Source of the DNA: Cryptosporangium aurantiacum
GTDB lineage: Bacteria; Actinomycetota; Actinomycetes; Mycobacteriales; Cryptosporangiaceae
Assembly: GCF_900143005.1 (NCBI RefSeq)
Contig: NZ_FRCS01000001.1
Location: forward strand, 1,178,001 to 1,242,000
Direction of reading: 5' to 3'
Length of the DNA stretch: 64,000 nucleotides
A program made the position numbers and the translations under genes. Under the pieces are notes generated by a model that saw only the letters and a list, made by a program, of their open reading frames with translations, did no database searches and was not told the origin of the DNA. Positions 1 to 7,898 of the stretch are shown here, in pieces (position 1 is the first letter of the stretch; every line of letters begins with the position of its first letter).

Positions 1-378
1 GGCCGTCGGCGCGGCGAGCGGATCGGTGGCGCGCAGGAGCTCCCGCACCGCTGGGTCGTGCTGCGCCTCGCCGACCAGCGCGCGGTACGCCAGGCCGGCC
101 GGTGACTCGACGAGGAACCGGTTGAGCGACTCCAGGTACGGCTCCGCACCGGTAGTGACCAGCTCCTCGACAGCGTCCTCCGCGCAGGCCTCGAACAGGA
201 TCTCGGCCTTCGTCGACCACCACCGGTACACGGTCTGCCGCCCCACGCCTGCCCGCTCGGCGATGCCCTTCATCGTCATGGCCGCGTACCCGACGTCCAC
301 CAGCAGGTCGTCGACCGCGTGCAGCACCGCACGCCGGGCGCGTTCGCTCCGGGGGCGGCCTACGGGTGCGGTGACCAT
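1..378 (-). CDS. TetR/AcrR-family regulator (C-terminus beyond the window)
   Basis: The reading frame starts at ATG 378 and stays open to base 1, giving 126 residues of a longer protein. Residues about 10-57 form a typical TetR helix-turn-helix: a first helix with a run of Ala/Arg/Val, then GYAAMTMKGIAERAGVGR followed by QTVYRWW and an STKAEIL stretch, which is the family signature. The C-terminal ligand domain is mostly outside the window. An in-frame ATG at 390 is an alternative start. It is divergent from the MFS exporter at 431, and a near-perfect palindrome lies between them, so it most likely represses itself and that exporter (inference from the classical TetR-exporter arrangement). 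Confidence 0.85.
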   Translation of the reverse strand, partial: MVTAPVGRPRSERARRAVLHAVDDLLVDVGYAAMTMKGIAERAGVGRQTVYRWWSTKAEILFEACAEDAVEELVTTGAEPYLESLNRFLVESPAGLAYRALVGEAQHDPAVRELLRATDPLAAPTA

Positions 379-392
379 ACTCACGAGCATAT

Positions 393-409
393 CGAGGCAC
401 AGTGTCTCG
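393..409. promoter_or_regulatory. 17-bp palindrome, likely TetR operator
   Basis: CGAGGCACAGTGTCTCG is a 17-bp palindrome with arms of 8 bases around a central A and one mismatched pair. It sits in the 40-base gap between the divergent TetR gene and the MFS gene, where an operator controlling both would be expected. Confidence 0.5.
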
Positions 410-430
410 GAAGGTCGTTAACGTGCACTC

Positions 431-1726
431 ATGAGTTCCGTGACGAAGGCCCCGCTACGGTTCGCCGCGCTGCGGAACCGCGACTGCCGCCCGTATCTGA
501 TCGGTGCGGCGCTGGCGATGATGGCCGACAACATCGAACACGTCATCACGTACTGGGTTCTCTGGGAGAAGTTCCACTCCCCGGCGCTCGCCGGCTTCCA
601 GGTGATCAGCCACTGGCTGCCGTTCCTCTTCTTCTCGGTGTACTTCGGCGGACTGGCCGATCGCTTCGACTGCCGCCGCGTCATCCAGGCTGCCCAGGCG
701 CTGTTCATGCTGGTCTCGGTGGCGTGGGGCGTCCTGTTCGTCACCGACACGCTGGAGATCTGGAGCGCGTGCGTGCTGCTCATGCTGCACGGGATCGCCG
801 GTGCGCTGTGGGGACCCGGCGAGCAGCTGATGCTGCACGACTTCGTCGGGGACGACGAGCTGCCGAGCGCGGTCCGGCTGAACGCGACATTCCGCAGCCT
901 CGGCATCCTGTTCGGACCGGTCGTCGGGTCGGCGCTGCTGCTCGGGCTCGGTCCGACCGCGGGCATCTTCGCCAACGTCCTGTTCTACCTGCCGCTGACG
1001 CTGTTCCTGTTCCGGACGAAGTACACCGGCCACACCCGGGACGGTGGCCTGGTGAAGCGGGCGCGGGTGGGGCTGGTCGACTCGGTGCGCGTCCTCCGGG
1101 AGATCCGCGGCAACCACACGCTGGTCAGCATGATCGTGCTGGGCGGGCTGGGCTCGTTCTTCATCGGGGCGTCGCTCCAGTCGGCGATGCCGATCTTCGC
1201 CCAGGATCTCGGCGCGGGGAGCGAGGGCACCGCGTACGGCGTGCTGCTGTTCGCGAACGGCGTCGGCGGGGTGGTCGGCGGCATCGTGCTGGAGGCGACC
1301 GGGTGGGTGCGGCCGAGCGTCCGGGCCGCGGTGGTCAGCACGCTGGTCTACGGCGCGACGACCGCCGTGTTCGCGCTGACCGGCAACTACGTGCTCGCGC
1401 TGCTGATGCTCGTCGTCGGTGGCGTCGCGAACCTCGCCGCGATGTCGATCGGGCAGACGATCGTCCAGTTGCTGGCACCGCCCGCCGACCGCGGGCGTGT
1501 CATCGGCGTCTACGGGACGGCCGCGAACGGCCTGCGGTTCGGCAGCGGCATCACGGTCGGACTGCTCGGCGCGGTGCTCGGCGTCCACTGGTCGCTGGGG
1601 CTGAGCTCGGCATTGCTGTGCGTCGGCACGCTCGCGGCGGGCGTCTACGCCTGGCGCGGCACCGCCGCGGCGTCCGCTGGCGACGCCCCGGCCGGGTCCT
1701 CGGTGAGCGAGCCCAGGAACTCGTAG
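431..1726 (+). CDS. MFS transporter, exporter type
   Basis: A 431-residue integral membrane protein with about 12 hydrophobic segments. The loop after the second or third helix reads GGLADRFDCRRV, the MFS motif A (G-x-L-a-D-r-x-g-r-r). The middle has a hydrophilic linker (FRTKYTGHTRDGGLVKRARV) between the two six-helix halves. This architecture matches the drug/siderophore exporter branch (EntS/MFS_3-like), but the substrate is unknown. The neighbouring TetR regulator and the palindrome suggest ligand-induced export. The last 82 bases overlap, in opposite orientation, the 3' end of the luciferase-like gene on the other strand, which is an unusually long convergent overlap. Confidence 0.88.
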   Translation: MSSVTKAPLRFAALRNRDCRPYLIGAALAMMADNIEHVITYWVLWEKFHSPALAGFQVISHWLPFLFFSVYFGGLADRFDCRRVIQAAQALFMLVSVAWGVLFVTDTLEIWSACVLLMLHGIAGALWGPGEQLMLHDFVGDDELPSAVRLNATFRSLGILFGPVVGSALLLGLGPTAGIFANVLFYLPLTLFLFRTKYTGHTRDGGLVKRARVGLVDSVRVLREIRGNHTLVSMIVLGGLGSFFIGASLQSAMPIFAQDLGAGSEGTAYGVLLFANGVGGVVGGIVLEATGWVRPSVRAAVVSTLVYGATTAVFALTGNYVLALLMLVVGGVANLAAMSIGQTIVQLLAPPADRGRVIGVYGTAANGLRFGSGITVGLLGAVLGVHWSLGLSSALLCVGTLAAGVYAWRGTAAASAGDAPAGSSVSEPRNS

Positions 1727-2622
1727 GTCCGCTGCTGGTCGGCCGGGCCGCCGAAGTGCGTCTGGGTGACGACGACCTCGGTGGCGCCCGCGTCCCGGTA
1801 GCGCCGGATCGCGTCCTCGAGCGTCTTCTCGTCGCCGAGAACCGCGAGTTCGGCCGCCGAGCCGAGCCCTTCGCGTGCGACGACCCGCTGGTAGGACGGC
1901 ACCTGGTCGTAGAACGCCAGCTGTTGTGCGGCGGCCTCGCGGGCGGCGTCCAGGTCGGATACCAGCGCACCGGGGAGCAGCGCGACGATCTGCGGCGCCG
2001 GACGTCCCGCCCGCTCGGCGGCCGCCGTGATCGTGGGGACGATCTCCTCGGCGAGCGTCCGCGGCCCGGCCAGGTACGGCAGCGTGCCGTCGGCCAGCTC
2101 GCCGGTCGCCCGGAGTGCCTGCGGGCCCATCGCCGCGACGAGGAGCGGGGGAGGTGTGGCACCGGCCAGCGTGATCGGCCACGGCGGGTCGGCGGTGACC
2201 AGCTCGCCGTGGAACTCCGCGTTCCCGGTCTCCAGCAGCGTCCGCAGCGCGGTGAGGAACTCGCGGAGCACGGCGATCGGCCGGTCGAACCCGATCCCGA
2301 ACGTCCGCTCGACCGTGTCCTTCGTACCGAGCGCGAGGCCGAGCCGGAAGCGGCCCCCGGTCGCCGCCTGCGCGACCTGCGCCTGGTTGGCCACCAGCAC
2401 CGGCTGACGCCCGAAGACCGGGATCGCCGAGGTACCCACCCGCACCTCGGGCAGCTCGCGGGCGACGACCGTGGCCAGCGTCGTCGCGTCGTAGTCGAAT
2501 CGCTGGGCGAACCAGAGCGAGCGCACGCCCGCGTCACGGGCCGCGCGAGCGTGGCGCAGGATCGCGTCCACGTAGTTCGGAACGGTCGGGTCGAAGTCGG
2601 CCACGGCGATACCGGTAGTCAT
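1645..2622 (-). CDS. LLM-class F420/flavin-dependent oxidoreductase
   Basis: A 325-residue luciferase-like (bacterial luciferase superfamily) TIM-barrel protein. The N-terminus reads VADFDPTVPNYVDAILRHAR, the middle has the typical GGRFRLGLALGTKD segment, and the C-terminus has TQTHFGGPADQQRTYEFL. The proportions fit the single-gene actinobacterial F420-dependent subfamily (TIGR03564-like; inference from memory). The cofactor, FMN or F420, cannot be read directly. The start is ATG 2622. Its stop lies 82 bases inside the convergent MFS gene, so the two transcripts would be antisense over that stretch. Confidence 0.85.
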   Translation of the reverse strand: MTTGIAVADFDPTVPNYVDAILRHARAARDAGVRSLWFAQRFDYDATTLATVVARELPEVRVGTSAIPVFGRQPVLVANQAQVAQAATGGRFRLGLALGTKDTVERTFGIGFDRPIAVLREFLTALRTLLETGNAEFHGELVTADPPWPITLAGATPPPLLVAAMGPQALRATGELADGTLPYLAGPRTLAEEIVPTITAAAERAGRPAPQIVALLPGALVSDLDAAREAAAQQLAFYDQVPSYQRVVAREGLGSAAELAVLGDEKTLEDAIRRYRDAGATEVVVTQTHFGGPADQQRTYEFLGSLTEDPAGASPADAAAVPRQA

Positions 2623-2669
2623 GCCACGGAAGAACCCGGGCACCGAACTACGTATTCCCGATCGACTAA

Positions 2670-4328
2670 CTAGGTTCGACCGCGGAGCTCGCGGCGCAGG
2701 ATCTTGCCGGTCGTCGTCTTGGGCAGCTCGTCGACCAGCTCGACCGTCCGCGGGTACTTGTAGGCCGCCATGTTCTCCCGGCAGTACTCGACCAGCTCCG
2801 CGGGCGTGGCCGACGCCCCCGGCAGCAGCGACACGAACGCCTTGACGGTCTCGCCGCGGTACGCGTCGGGCACACCGACCACGGCGGCCTCGCGCACTGC
2901 CGGGTGCGCGTAGAGCACGTCCTCGACCTCGCGCGGCCAGATCTTGTACCCGGCGGCGTTGATCATGTCCTTCTTGCGATCGACGAGGTAGAACCACCCG
3001 TCGGCGTCCATGAAGCCGACGTCGCCGGTGCGCAGCTCGCCGTCCGGGATCGACTCGGCGGTGGCGTCCGGCTTGTTCCAGTACCCGGGTACCACCTGCG
3101 GGCCGCGGATCGCGATCTCCCCGACCTCGCCGACCGGCAGCTCGGCCCCGTCGTCGCCGAGGATGCGCACGACCGTGCTGAACACCGGGACGCCGATCGA
3201 CAGCGCGCCCGACGCCGGGTCCACCGGCGCGGCCGCCCCGAACGGCACCGCGTGCGAGGGGGAGTTGGTCTCGGTCAGCCCGTAGATGTTGTAGATCTCC
3301 AGGCCGGTCGTGGCGCGGAGCCGGTCGCGGACGGCCGGAGCGATCGGTGCGCCGCCGGAGTAGGCGATCCGGACCGAGCCGAAGTCCTCGGGGGTGGCGT
3401 CCGGCTGGCCGGCGAGGCTGATGAACACGGTGATCGCCGCGACCGTGAACGTCGGCCGGTGCTCGCGGATCGCGTCCAGCACCACGCCGGGGTGGAACCG
3501 GTGGGTCAGCACCAGCGGGCACGGTGTGAGCAGCGCGATCCCGACGTGCCCCACCAGCCCGGTGATGTGGAACAGCGGTGCGACGCCTAGGACCCGGTCG
3601 TCCGGCGTCAGCGCCATCCAGTCTCGGTAGGTCTGGGCGTTGAAGGCCAGGTTGCGGTGCGTGTTCAGCGCGCCTTTCGGCACGCCGGTCGTGCCCGACG
3701 TGTACGTGAGCACCGCGACGTCGTCCGGCTCGGGGGCGGCCGGCGGCGGTGTGCGCCCGGCGTACTGCTCGAGCAGTGTCTCCAGGTCGAGGGCGTCGTC
3801 GGCGACCGGCTTGGTGGCGTGCGCGAACAGCCGGGGATCGATGCGCTGCTGCCGATCGAACGCGGACGCGGTGATCACGAGCCGGACGTCGGTCTGCCCG
3901 GACGCGATCACCGCGCGCACGACGTCCGCATGAAGTTCGTCGAGACAGAGCAGGGCGGTCGAGCCGGAATCGGCGAGCAAGTACGTCAGTTCCCGGTGCT
4001 TGTTCATCGGGTTGATCGCGACCGCGATCCCGCCGGCCTTCCAGGCCGCCAGCAGGCCGATCACGAACGCCGGGTTGTTCTGCAGGTACAGGGCCAGCCG
4101 GTCGCCCGCGGTGAACCCGCGGTCGAGCAACGCGGCCGCGAGGGCGTCCGACGCCCGGTCGAGTTCCGCCAGCGTGAGGACGCCGTCGAAGTACCGAATG
4201 ATCTCGCACGCCGGGGCGCGGGCCACCGAGGCGCGGAGCAGGTCGAGCATTGTGCCGTGGTCGGGGGTGAGGTCGGCCGGGCGGCCCGCGCCGTATCGCG
4301 CGAGCCAGGGCCGGTCTGGGTAGCTCAC
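2670..4328 (-). CDS. AMP-forming acyl-CoA synthetase
   Basis: A 552-residue member of the ANL superfamily that activates a carboxylate with ATP and CoA. The phosphate loop YTSGTTGVPKG lies near residues 209-219. A5-type motif IYGLTE, the A7/A8 region GELRTGDVGFMDADGWFYLVDRKKDMI, and the C-terminal PKTTTGKILRREL with the catalytic lysine are all present, so it should be active. The GTG start at 4328 overlaps the stop of the upstream cyclase gene as GTGA, so the two are translationally coupled. A role in carboxylic acid catabolism together with the cyclase-family hydrolase is likely; the acyl substrate is not evident. Confidence 0.93.
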   Translation of the reverse strand: MSYPDRPWLARYGAGRPADLTPDHGTMLDLLRASVARAPACEIIRYFDGVLTLAELDRASDALAAALLDRGFTAGDRLALYLQNNPAFVIGLLAAWKAGGIAVAINPMNKHRELTYLLADSGSTALLCLDELHADVVRAVIASGQTDVRLVITASAFDRQQRIDPRLFAHATKPVADDALDLETLLEQYAGRTPPPAAPEPDDVAVLTYTSGTTGVPKGALNTHRNLAFNAQTYRDWMALTPDDRVLGVAPLFHITGLVGHVGIALLTPCPLVLTHRFHPGVVLDAIREHRPTFTVAAITVFISLAGQPDATPEDFGSVRIAYSGGAPIAPAVRDRLRATTGLEIYNIYGLTETNSPSHAVPFGAAAPVDPASGALSIGVPVFSTVVRILGDDGAELPVGEVGEIAIRGPQVVPGYWNKPDATAESIPDGELRTGDVGFMDADGWFYLVDRKKDMINAAGYKIWPREVEDVLYAHPAVREAAVVGVPDAYRGETVKAFVSLLPGASATPAELVEYCRENMAAYKYPRTVELVDELPKTTTGKILRRELRGRT

Positions 4329-5278
4329 TTGATCGCCACGGGGTTGACCGGCGAACCGGTGGCCCTGGCGACCTTCAGCGGTGCGGCGACGTAGAGGAAC
4401 GAGTACTGCCGGTCCTCGGCGCAGCTCGCGGCGAGCTTCTCCAGGTCGCAGATCTCGGTCAGCGCGACGCCCAGGTCGCGCATCAGCGCGCAGTGCAGCG
4501 GTAACGCGACGCCGGAGACCGGATCGATCGTGACCTCGTTCGCGATCGTGTCGGTGACGAGGTTCGGGATCTCCTTGTCCTGGAACCACTGCACGAGTTC
4601 GGGGGAGTAGGTCAGACCGGGCTCGCAGAAATCGTCGTAGAACGCCGGGCCCTGCTCGTAGAACAGCCGCAGGAAGTTCGTGCGGACGAGCAGGATGTCG
4701 TGGGGCTCGATCGTGTGGCCCTGTTTGGCCGCGCACTCCTCCAGGTCGGCGTGGGTGAACGTCTCGGCCTTGTCGAGGTTCTCCTTGCCGCGGAACCGGG
4801 CCATGTCGAGCAGGACGCCGCGCCCGACGATGCCGCGCTCGGCGATCGGCTGGACGCTGGCCTTGCCGAGGCCCCCGACCGTGGTGCGGGCGTCGTAGCC
4901 GTTCCAGATCTTGCCGTCGTACCAGACGTGGCCGAGCGCGTCGTACTGCGTCGAGCCCTGGAGGAACGCGTCGATCTTGTCGTCGGCGTAGTGCAGGCCG
5001 CCGGGAAAGCTCGGTGCGGTGTCGCTGTCCCACGTGGACTCGTCGAGGATCATCGTCCGCTTCGCCGGCGTGCGTCCCGGCCACACCGGGTCGCCCTCCG
5101 GATGGCCGATCAGCCGTTGCAGCGTGAACACGGTGCCGGAACGGATGTGGGAGGCGCCGCGGAGCACTTCGGCGGCCGTGAGGTGGTTGAGCGCGCCCAC
5201 CTCGTCGTCGTCGCCCCATCGGCCCCAGTTGGACGGTGTGTCGCGGAGCAGGTCGGTCATCGCGGGAACGTCGGTCAT
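4325..5278 (-). CDS. Cyclase-family (kynurenine-formamidase-like) hydrolase
   Basis: A 317-residue cyclase-family metal-dependent hydrolase. The region QGSTQYDALGHVWYDG corresponds to the family metal site usually written HTGTHxDxxxH, here in the diverged STQYDALGH form seen in the longer subfamily. The start at ATG 5278 is preferred over an upstream one because GGAGGGTG lies just before it. The gene is followed by the acyl-CoA synthetase with a 4-base GTGA overlap, suggesting that a ring or amide is opened and the acid is then activated with CoA (inference). The substrate is not known. Confidence 0.85.
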   Translation of the reverse strand: MTDVPAMTDLLRDTPSNWGRWGDDDEVGALNHLTAAEVLRGASHIRSGTVFTLQRLIGHPEGDPVWPGRTPAKRTMILDESTWDSDTAPSFPGGLHYADDKIDAFLQGSTQYDALGHVWYDGKIWNGYDARTTVGGLGKASVQPIAERGIVGRGVLLDMARFRGKENLDKAETFTHADLEECAAKQGHTIEPHDILLVRTNFLRLFYEQGPAFYDDFCEPGLTYSPELVQWFQDKEIPNLVTDTIANEVTIDPVSGVALPLHCALMRDLGVALTEICDLEKLAASCAEDRQYSFLYVAAPLKVARATGSPVNPVAIK

Positions 5279-5296
5279 CGGGCACCCTCCGGTCTC

Positions 5297-5318
5297 GACG
5301 GTGAGACGCCTCACCGTC
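5297..5318. promoter_or_regulatory. Inverted repeat upstream of the cyclase operon
   Basis: GACGGTGAG, four bases, then CTCACCGTC: a perfect 9-bp inverted repeat 19 bases upstream of the cyclase start. Its spacing and size suit a dimeric repressor such as TetR or GntR, but it could also form a hairpin in the leader RNA. Confidence 0.4.
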
Positions 5319-5375
5319 ACACGGGGGTTGCCAGGAGTCAACCAAAACGGGCAAGCGGGCAGCGAAGTGACCGAA

Positions 5376-5887
5376 CGGGGCTCGGCGCACAGCTCGTCGC
5401 GGCAGCCTCGGGATGGCCTACGGCGTCACCTCGACCACGCTCCTGCTCGCGACCGGCACGAACGCCGCCGCGGCCTCGGCGACCGTGCACCTGGACACCG
5501 AGGTCGCGGCCCCGGTGATGGCGATTCATCCTGCTCGTGCTCGCAAAGCGGTTCCTCGCGCCGCTGGGCGTCTTCGGCGGGTTCATCGACGCGATCGGCG
5601 GGGGCGGCTGGGGCCCGATGGGCACTCCGGCGATCTTGGCCGGCGGACGGCTCCAGCCGCGCAAGGCGATCGGCTCGATCGACACCAGCGAGTTCCTGAT
5701 CGCGGTCGCAACCAGCGCCGGGTTCTTCGTCGGGCTCGGCTGCTGCGCAGCGACTGGATCGACGCGTCGGACGCCGTCAGGTACTCGTTCTACGCGGTGA
5801 TCTACCTGGTGTGGGCCGCGACGATCGGCCGTCGACGAGCGCGAGGCCGAGGTGCGCGCCGCCGAGCGGGAGCCGGTACCTGCCTAG
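5376..5887 (+). pseudogene. Remnant of a TSUP (TauE/SafE) membrane permease
   Basis: Three pieces of a sulfite/sulfonate exporter-type permease lie in different frames. LGAQLV (about 5380) is followed after a frame change by MAYGVTSTTLLLATGTN and ASATVHL (5413-5500). After a deletion and another frame change comes FILLVLAKRFLAPLGVFGGFIDAIGGGGWGPMGTPA (from 5525) and IGSIDTSEFLIAVATSAGFFVGLG. GGGGWGP and the SIDTSEF segment are hallmarks of the family. The tail (YSFYAVIYLVWAATI, then a further frame change to EREAEVRAAEREPVPA and a stop at 5887) may belong to a second broken membrane gene. No intact frame covers it. It overlaps the end of the methyltransferase gene. Confidence 0.75.
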
Positions 5888-6606
5888 GCGGGCTTTTCCC
5901 AGACCGAGACGTGCTTGGTGCTCTCGTGCGTGAACGGACGGCGGTTCCAGTCGTCCCAGCGGTGCAGTAGCCGCAGACCGGCGAGCTGGGCCATCAGGTC
6001 GAGCTCGCTGGGCCACACGTACCGGAACGGGATCGAGCGGACCTCGCCGGCCTCGACGTAGTTGGAGCTCAGCGCCTGGGTCGCGGTGTCGTAGCGGTCG
6101 AACGCCCAGCGGCCGGGCTCGTCGAGGAACGGCACCATCGTCTGCCCGGGCGGCAGCCGCCGTAGCCCCGGCACCATCACCTCGACCACGAACCGGCCGC
6201 CGGGCGCGAGGTGCGCCGCCGCGTTGCGGAAACAGGCCACCTGGGCGGCCTGCGTGGTCAGGTTCATGATCGTGTTGAAGACGAGGTAGGCGAGCGAGAA
6301 CGACCCGTCGAGCCGGGTCGACGTCATGTCGCCGATCGTCACCGGGACGGCGTCGCCGCCGGGCTTGGCGCGGAGCCGGGCCGCCATCGCGTTCGAGAGC
6401 TCGATGCCGTGCACGGGGATGCCCCGCGCGGTGAGCGGCAGCGCGATCCGCCCGGTGCCGATCGCGAACTCCACGGCCGGTCCGGAGCCCGCGAGTTCGG
6501 CCAGCACGTCGACGGTCGTCGTGACGACGTCCGGCTGGAACTCGGTGCTCTCGGGATCGTCGTAGGTGGCGGCGACGCTCTCGCCGAAGTACCCGTCCTC
6601 GCTCAC
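5884..6606 (-). CDS. Class I SAM-dependent methyltransferase
   Basis: A 240-residue soluble protein with a Rossmann methyltransferase core. AVEFAIGTGRIALPLTARG (about residues 44-62) is motif I, which binds S-adenosylmethionine. It is followed by the acidic GIELSNAMAARL and by HLAPGGRFVVEVMVPG, motif III. The GTG start at 6606 gives the family's usual short N-terminal helix SEDGYFGESVAATYDD. The substrate cannot be named. It lies 17 bases downstream of the LLM monooxygenase at 6624 in the same direction and may be cotranscribed with it. Confidence 0.85.
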   Translation of the reverse strand: MSEDGYFGESVAATYDDPESTEFQPDVVTTTVDVLAELAGSGPAVEFAIGTGRIALPLTARGIPVHGIELSNAMAARLRAKPGGDAVPVTIGDMTSTRLDGSFSLAYLVFNTIMNLTTQAAQVACFRNAAAHLAPGGRFVVEVMVPGLRRLPPGQTMVPFLDEPGRWAFDRYDTATQALSSNYVEAGEVRSIPFRYVWPSELDLMAQLAGLRLLHRWDDWNRRPFTHESTKHVSVWEKPA

Positions 6607-6623
6607 GGCAGGGACCGTAGACG

Positions 6624-7898
6624 TCAGACCGGCGGTAGGTCGAGGTGATTTCGGAGCGTGGTGCCCTCGTACTCGGTGCGGTAGACGCCGCGGTCCTGCA
6701 GCTCCGGCACTAGCTTGTCGACGACCTCGTCGATGGACCCGGGGATCAGCTGCGGCAGCAGGTTGAATCCGTCCACCACGCGGTCGCGGACGAAGCGCGC
6801 CCACTCGTCGGCCACCTGCCCCGGTGTTCCGACAAAACCCTCGTGGCGCGGCGTCACCTCGGTGACCAAGTCGCGGATCGAGTAGTTCCGTTCCGCGGCC
6901 AGCTCTCGCCACTCCGCGATCCGCGCGAGTTTGCCGGTGCGCCACGCGATCGGCAGCGTGCCGCGCGACGGGTCGAGCTCGTCCTCGGTCGGTTCGATGT
7001 CCGGCAGCGGCCCGTCCGGGTCGTAACCGGACAGGTCCTTGCCCCAGAACTGCTCGAGGAACGCGATCGCCCGCGGGCCGGTGGTCTGCTCGCGGCGGAT
7101 CCAGCGTGCGCGCTCGGCGGCGTCCGCGGGCGTGTCGCCCAGCACGACGGTCGTGCCCGGCAGAATCCGGACGTCGTCCGGCCCGCGGCCGTGGGCGACC
7201 AGCCTCGCCCGCAGGTCGTCGGCGTACGCGCGGGCGCCCTCGTAGTCGCTGTGGGCGGAGAACACCACATCGGCGTGGCGGGCGGCCAGGTCGCGTCCGC
7301 CGGGGGAGTCGCCGGCCTGGAACAGCACCGGCCGCCCCTGCGGACTCCGTGGCTGGGTCGCCGTCGCGGTCAGGCGGACCAGGTCGGTGGCGCGCTCGAC
7401 CGGGCCGTTCCCGGCCCAGAGTTCCTTCGCGGCCTCGACGAACTGCCCGGCCCGCTCGTAGCGGCGTTCGTGCGGCAGCCAGCCGCCGTGCCGGAAGTTC
7501 TCCCCGGTCCAGGCGTTGTCGGTCGTGACGACGTTCCACCCGGCGCGGCCGCGGGACACCAGGTCGAGGCTCGCCAGCCGCCGGGCCAGGTCGGCCGGGT
7601 AGTTGTAGGTGGCGTTCTGGGTGGCGACCAGCCCGATCCGCTCGGTGACACCGGCCAGCGCAGCCAGCTGGGTGATCGCGTCCGGGCGTCCGGCGACGTC
7701 CAGGTCGTAGACCCGGCCGCGGTTCTCCCGGACGCGCAGGCCCTCGCCGAGGAAGAACGCGTCGAACAGGCCGCGCTCCAGCGTCTGCGCGACGTGGACG
7801 AACGTGTCGATGTGGACGTGGTCGGCGGCGTTCGGGTCGGTCCAGAGCGTCTGCGGGCCGACGCCGGTGTAGAAGAGGCCGAGGTGGAGACGTGTCAC
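6624..7898 (-). CDS. LLM flavin monooxygenase, NtaA/SnaA/DszA type
   Basis: A 424-residue luciferase-superfamily monooxygenase of the two-component, FMNH2-using branch that includes nitrilotriacetate and dibenzothiophene-sulfone monooxygenases. Diagnostic segments are HVAQTLERGLFDAFFLGEGL, SRGRAGWNVVTTDN near the middle, RPVLFQAGDSPGGRDLAARHADVVFS, and the tail ELQDRGVYRTEYEGTTLRNHLDLP. It must be supplied with reduced flavin by a separate reductase. The GTG start at 7898 overlaps the preceding LLM gene's stop (GTGA), so the two are coupled. Likely role: oxidative cleavage of a C-S or C-N bond in a scavenged compound (family inference). Confidence 0.9.
   Translation of the reverse strand: MTRLHLGLFYTGVGPQTLWTDPNAADHVHIDTFVHVAQTLERGLFDAFFLGEGLRVRENRGRVYDLDVAGRPDAITQLAALAGVTERIGLVATQNATYNYPADLARRLASLDLVSRGRAGWNVVTTDNAWTGENFRHGGWLPHERRYERAGQFVEAAKELWAGNGPVERATDLVRLTATATQPRSPQGRPVLFQAGDSPGGRDLAARHADVVFSAHSDYEGARAYADDLRARLVAHGRGPDDVRILPGTTVVLGDTPADAAERARWIRREQTTGPRAIAFLEQFWGKDLSGYDPDGPLPDIEPTEDELDPSRGTLPIAWRTGKLARIAEWRELAAERNYSIRDLVTEVTPRHEGFVGTPGQVADEWARFVRDRVVDGFNLLPQLIPGSIDEVVDKLVPELQDRGVYRTEYEGTTLRNHLDLPPV

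Noticed and set aside
2623-4209. Fusion of the acyl-CoA synthetase strand with the LLM gene as one 854-residue protein
   Set aside because: The upstream part is a wrong frame of the synthetase; the LLM fold begins at ATG 2622.
5413-5970. 185-residue frame as a real membrane protein
   Set aside because: Only its first 33 residues resemble a TSUP protein; the remainder is Arg-rich antisense-like sequence, and the true TSUP continuation is in another frame.
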